DNA of 35,776 bases from Candidatus Woesearchaeota archaeon (GTDB lineage: Archaea; Nanobdellota; Nanobdellia; Woesearchaeales; GW2011-AR9): NCBI GenBank assembly GCA_018303265.1, contig JAGVYN010000013.1, positions 1-35,776 of the forward strand, in the 5' to 3' direction. The notes below the pieces were generated by a model. That model saw only the letters and a program-made list of their open reading frames with translations, was not told the DNA's origin and made no database searches. The number at the start of each line of letters is the position of its first letter. Positions within the stretch are counted from its first letter, which is position 1. Position numbers and translations under genes: made by a program. Shown in pieces: positions 33,647-35,776 of the stretch.

Positions 33647-34474
33647 TTATATTCCTTTAAACTTCTCCAAACCAGCTTCAATCTCTTCTTCCCTCCACGT
33701 GAGCAAAGGACGAAACACTGTTAATGAAGTTGGAAGGGAAGAGAATGCGGCAAAGCGCTGATCGACAACAAGAACAGAACTATTTTTCACTTTTGCATAA
33801 CTCTCAATCTCCGGCCACGTTTTTACCTCCTCCAACCTTAATGGAAGCGGACTATATCTTTGGAGCAGAGAAATATCTTTGTCCTCAAAAGCAATAGGGA
33901 AAAGAGTGCAGCCCCTCCGCAGCATAGACAATCCTGCAAGAATGCTCGCCTTGGTTTCCACGAGGAGGAGAACTTTTCCGCCGGTTCCCACCGGCAAGCC
34001 GCCAAAACAGGGGATTGTTTCCAAAAACAAATAAGCCCCATCATTATTTATTTCGATATTGAAGATGGTGCGAGGATCCTTCGCGCTAAACACCAGATTG
34101 CTCTTTTCTTCGATAGACATGCCTATCTTTCGATTTAACTCCATGGAAGACAGAGGAAATTGTTTATCGGCTCGTTTGGTGATGATTTTAAATGTACCTT
34201 TCTTCCCTTGAAGAAGATCCAAGGCCTGTTTTTCAATTTCAGCTATATCTTTTTCAACTCGCACGGCCGGAGAATAAGAAACAATGCCAAATATTGCCCG
34301 CAATTGTTCATGAGGCACAAAGTAAGGGAGGATGAGCCTCTTTTGCGTTCTGGTCACGAATAAAGTCTTGCTCTGTTTTTTTATATTTTGGACAAGAATT
34401 TTTTCAAAAAAAGGGCGGTTTTTGCCTTTTAAGAAGATTTCCCCATAGCGCAGGAGTAAATGGGAGTAGTTCAT
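33647..34474 (-). CDS. ThiI-like protein (THUMP region plus degenerate PP-loop domain)
   Basis: MNYSHLLLRYGEIFLKGKNRPFFEKILVQNI (ThiI N-terminus), GGLPVGTGGKVLLLVETKASILAGLSMLRRGC at the PP-loop position, FRPLLTWREEEIE near the C-terminus. Confidence 0.8.
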   Translation of the reverse strand: MNYSHLLLRYGEIFLKGKNRPFFEKILVQNIKKQSKTLFVTRTQKRLILPYFVPHEQLRAIFGIVSYSPAVRVEKDIAEIEKQALDLLQGKKGTFKIITKRADKQFPLSSMELNRKIGMSIEEKSNLVFSAKDPRTIFNIEINNDGAYLFLETIPCFGGLPVGTGGKVLLLVETKASILAGLSMLRRGCTLFPIAFEDKDISLLQRYSPLPLRLEEVKTWPEIESYAKVKNSSVLVVDQRFAAFSSLPTSLTVFRPLLTWREEEIEAGLEKFKGI

Positions 34475-34624
34475 GAAGAAGGTGCAAGTACTTCATTTAA
34501 AAACTTTTCTTGAAAAAAAACAAAATTGGTGTGATGCTGCATTTATAAAGGGAATATTTAAATAGGGTGCGTCTATTTATAAACTAGATTATCACTTAAA
34601 AACTGTCTGCGGGAGGGGTTGTTC

Positions 34625-35154
34625 ATGGTAAAAAAAGACACCAAAAAGAAAATTAGGATTGTCAATATTGTTGTTTCAACCGGCTTGGAAAAAGATATTC
34701 CTTTAGAAAAGATGGCGGCACGGCTGCCGAACACTGAGTACAATCCGGAACAGTTTCCAGGGCTGGTGCTGCGGATAAAAGAGCCCAAGACCTCTGCTCT
34801 TATTTTTTCCAGTGGCAAAGTAGTCTGCACGGGAGCCAGAACTTTAGAGGAAGTAGATCGAAGCATCCAAAGTATAATCAAGAGTTTAAAGAAATTAAAC
34901 ATCAATGTGACCATTAAACCAGAAATCACCGTGCAGAATATCGTTGCTTCTGGAAGCATATTAAATTACCTAATACTGAATATGAACCTGAACAGTTTCC
35001 AGGACTGGTGCATAAATTAAAAGGGACCAATGCTACTTTTCTCTTGTTCAGCAATGGCAAGATTGTTTGTACAGGAACAAAGACCGAAGATCAAGTGAAC
35101 GAGGCGACGGATAAATTGATTGAAAACCTTAAAAAAGTGTTGAATAAGGAATAG
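34625..35154 (+). pseudogene. tbp: TATA-box-binding protein (TBP), frameshifted in the second repeat
   Basis: Frame 1: IRIVNIVVSTGLEKDIPLEKMAARLPNTEYNPEQFPGLVLRIKEPKTSALIFSSGKVVCTGA...ITVQNIVAS; another frame: KLPNTEYEPEQFPGLVHKLKGTNATFLLFSNGKIVCTGTKTEDQVNEATDKLIENLKKVLNKE*. SD GGGAGGGG upstream. Confidence 0.85.
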
Positions 35155-35162
35155 TTTGTTTA

Positions 35163-35576
35163 TTACCTTTTAATTTTTTTTATAAAAATCAGAGAAATTA
35201 TCCCTATCAAAGCTAATTGAATCAAAGGGCTTATTCCGATTCCAAAAAGAGTTGGCATTGCTGCAGTATATTCCCATCTTCCTAAGCTTAAATTTATTAT
35301 CTCTATATAAATTGCGATAATAAGACCTAAAAAAATAACCACCAAATAATCAAACTTACTTGGATTTTTTATCCAATTAAGATTTTTGTGTTTTAGTGAG
35401 ATAATTGCAAAAATACTGAAGAGGATAAACGTATCAGCAAAGGAAGCAATAATTAAATGAAAGTATTTTGGAATCCCAGATAAATCAACATATAAAAAAT
35501 GATGAGAAAATTCCCAGATGATATTTAAAATTAAGATGACAAATCCGGCAATAAAAAATCTTTTTTTAATGGCCAT
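35163..35576 (-). CDS. Multi-TM membrane protein, unknown function
   Basis: MAIKKRFFIAGFVILILNIIWEFSHHFLYVDL...IEIINLSLGRWEYTAAMPTLFGIGISPLIQLALIGIISLIF; about 5 TMs. Start trimmed to ATG at 35576. Confidence 0.65.
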   Translation of the reverse strand: MAIKKRFFIAGFVILILNIIWEFSHHFLYVDLSGIPKYFHLIIASFADTFILFSIFAIISLKHKNLNWIKNPSKFDYLVVIFLGLIIAIYIEIINLSLGRWEYTAAMPTLFGIGISPLIQLALIGIISLIFIKKIKR

Positions 35577-35776
35577 AATGGGGAGTAATCTATTTTTGTT
35601 TAAATATTTATATTTAAGCACTGGCTTCGAATGAGGGCTAGATATACCATTCATTATTGCTGATAACGAAAAATATCTACAAAAAGTGACCAATAAAACA
35701 ATTCATAACATAAATCTTTAAATATTCTCTTTTCCGTTTTTATTTATCATATAAGCTATATTATTATAAAATTAAG

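Overview
This 35.8 kb window is archaeal: it carries RadA, an RPA-like ssDNA-binding protein, TBP, RNase P p30, and TATA-box/leaderless or Shine-Dalgarno starts. The style suggests a DPANN-type genome, but that lineage call is inference. Left edge: C-terminus of a dCTP deaminase-like gene, radA with a small conserved partner, a RelB/RelE-type toxin-antitoxin pair, a YdjM/DUF457-like membrane protein and RPA. Centre (about 4.1-29.6 kb, all minus strand): about 19 co-oriented genes. Most are small proteins with a basic N-terminal motif ([KR][KR][GA]Q-like) followed directly by one hydrophobic helix, resembling type IV pilin/class III signal sequences. They sit with giant Cys-rich extracellular proteins (2107, 1499 and 844 aa) carrying carboxypeptidase-regulatory-like, FN3-like, TSP3/Ca-binding-like and MopE-like motifs. 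No pilus ATPase, platform protein or prepilin peptidase is visible. This cluster is the best candidate for an undescribed surface system. Right part: a divergent locus with RNase P p30 split by one in-frame TAA, a ubiquitin-like sulfur carrier / TtuA-NcsA / E1-like operon, an intact DUF433 antitoxin beside a decayed DUF5615-like toxin, a lipoprotein preceded by a G9 tract, a ThiI-like protein whose PP-loop signature is lost, and a TBP gene with an apparent 31-nt frameshifting deletion in its second repeat. No tRNA, rRNA, CRISPR array or transposase was recognised. All family calls are by eye from the translations, with no database search.
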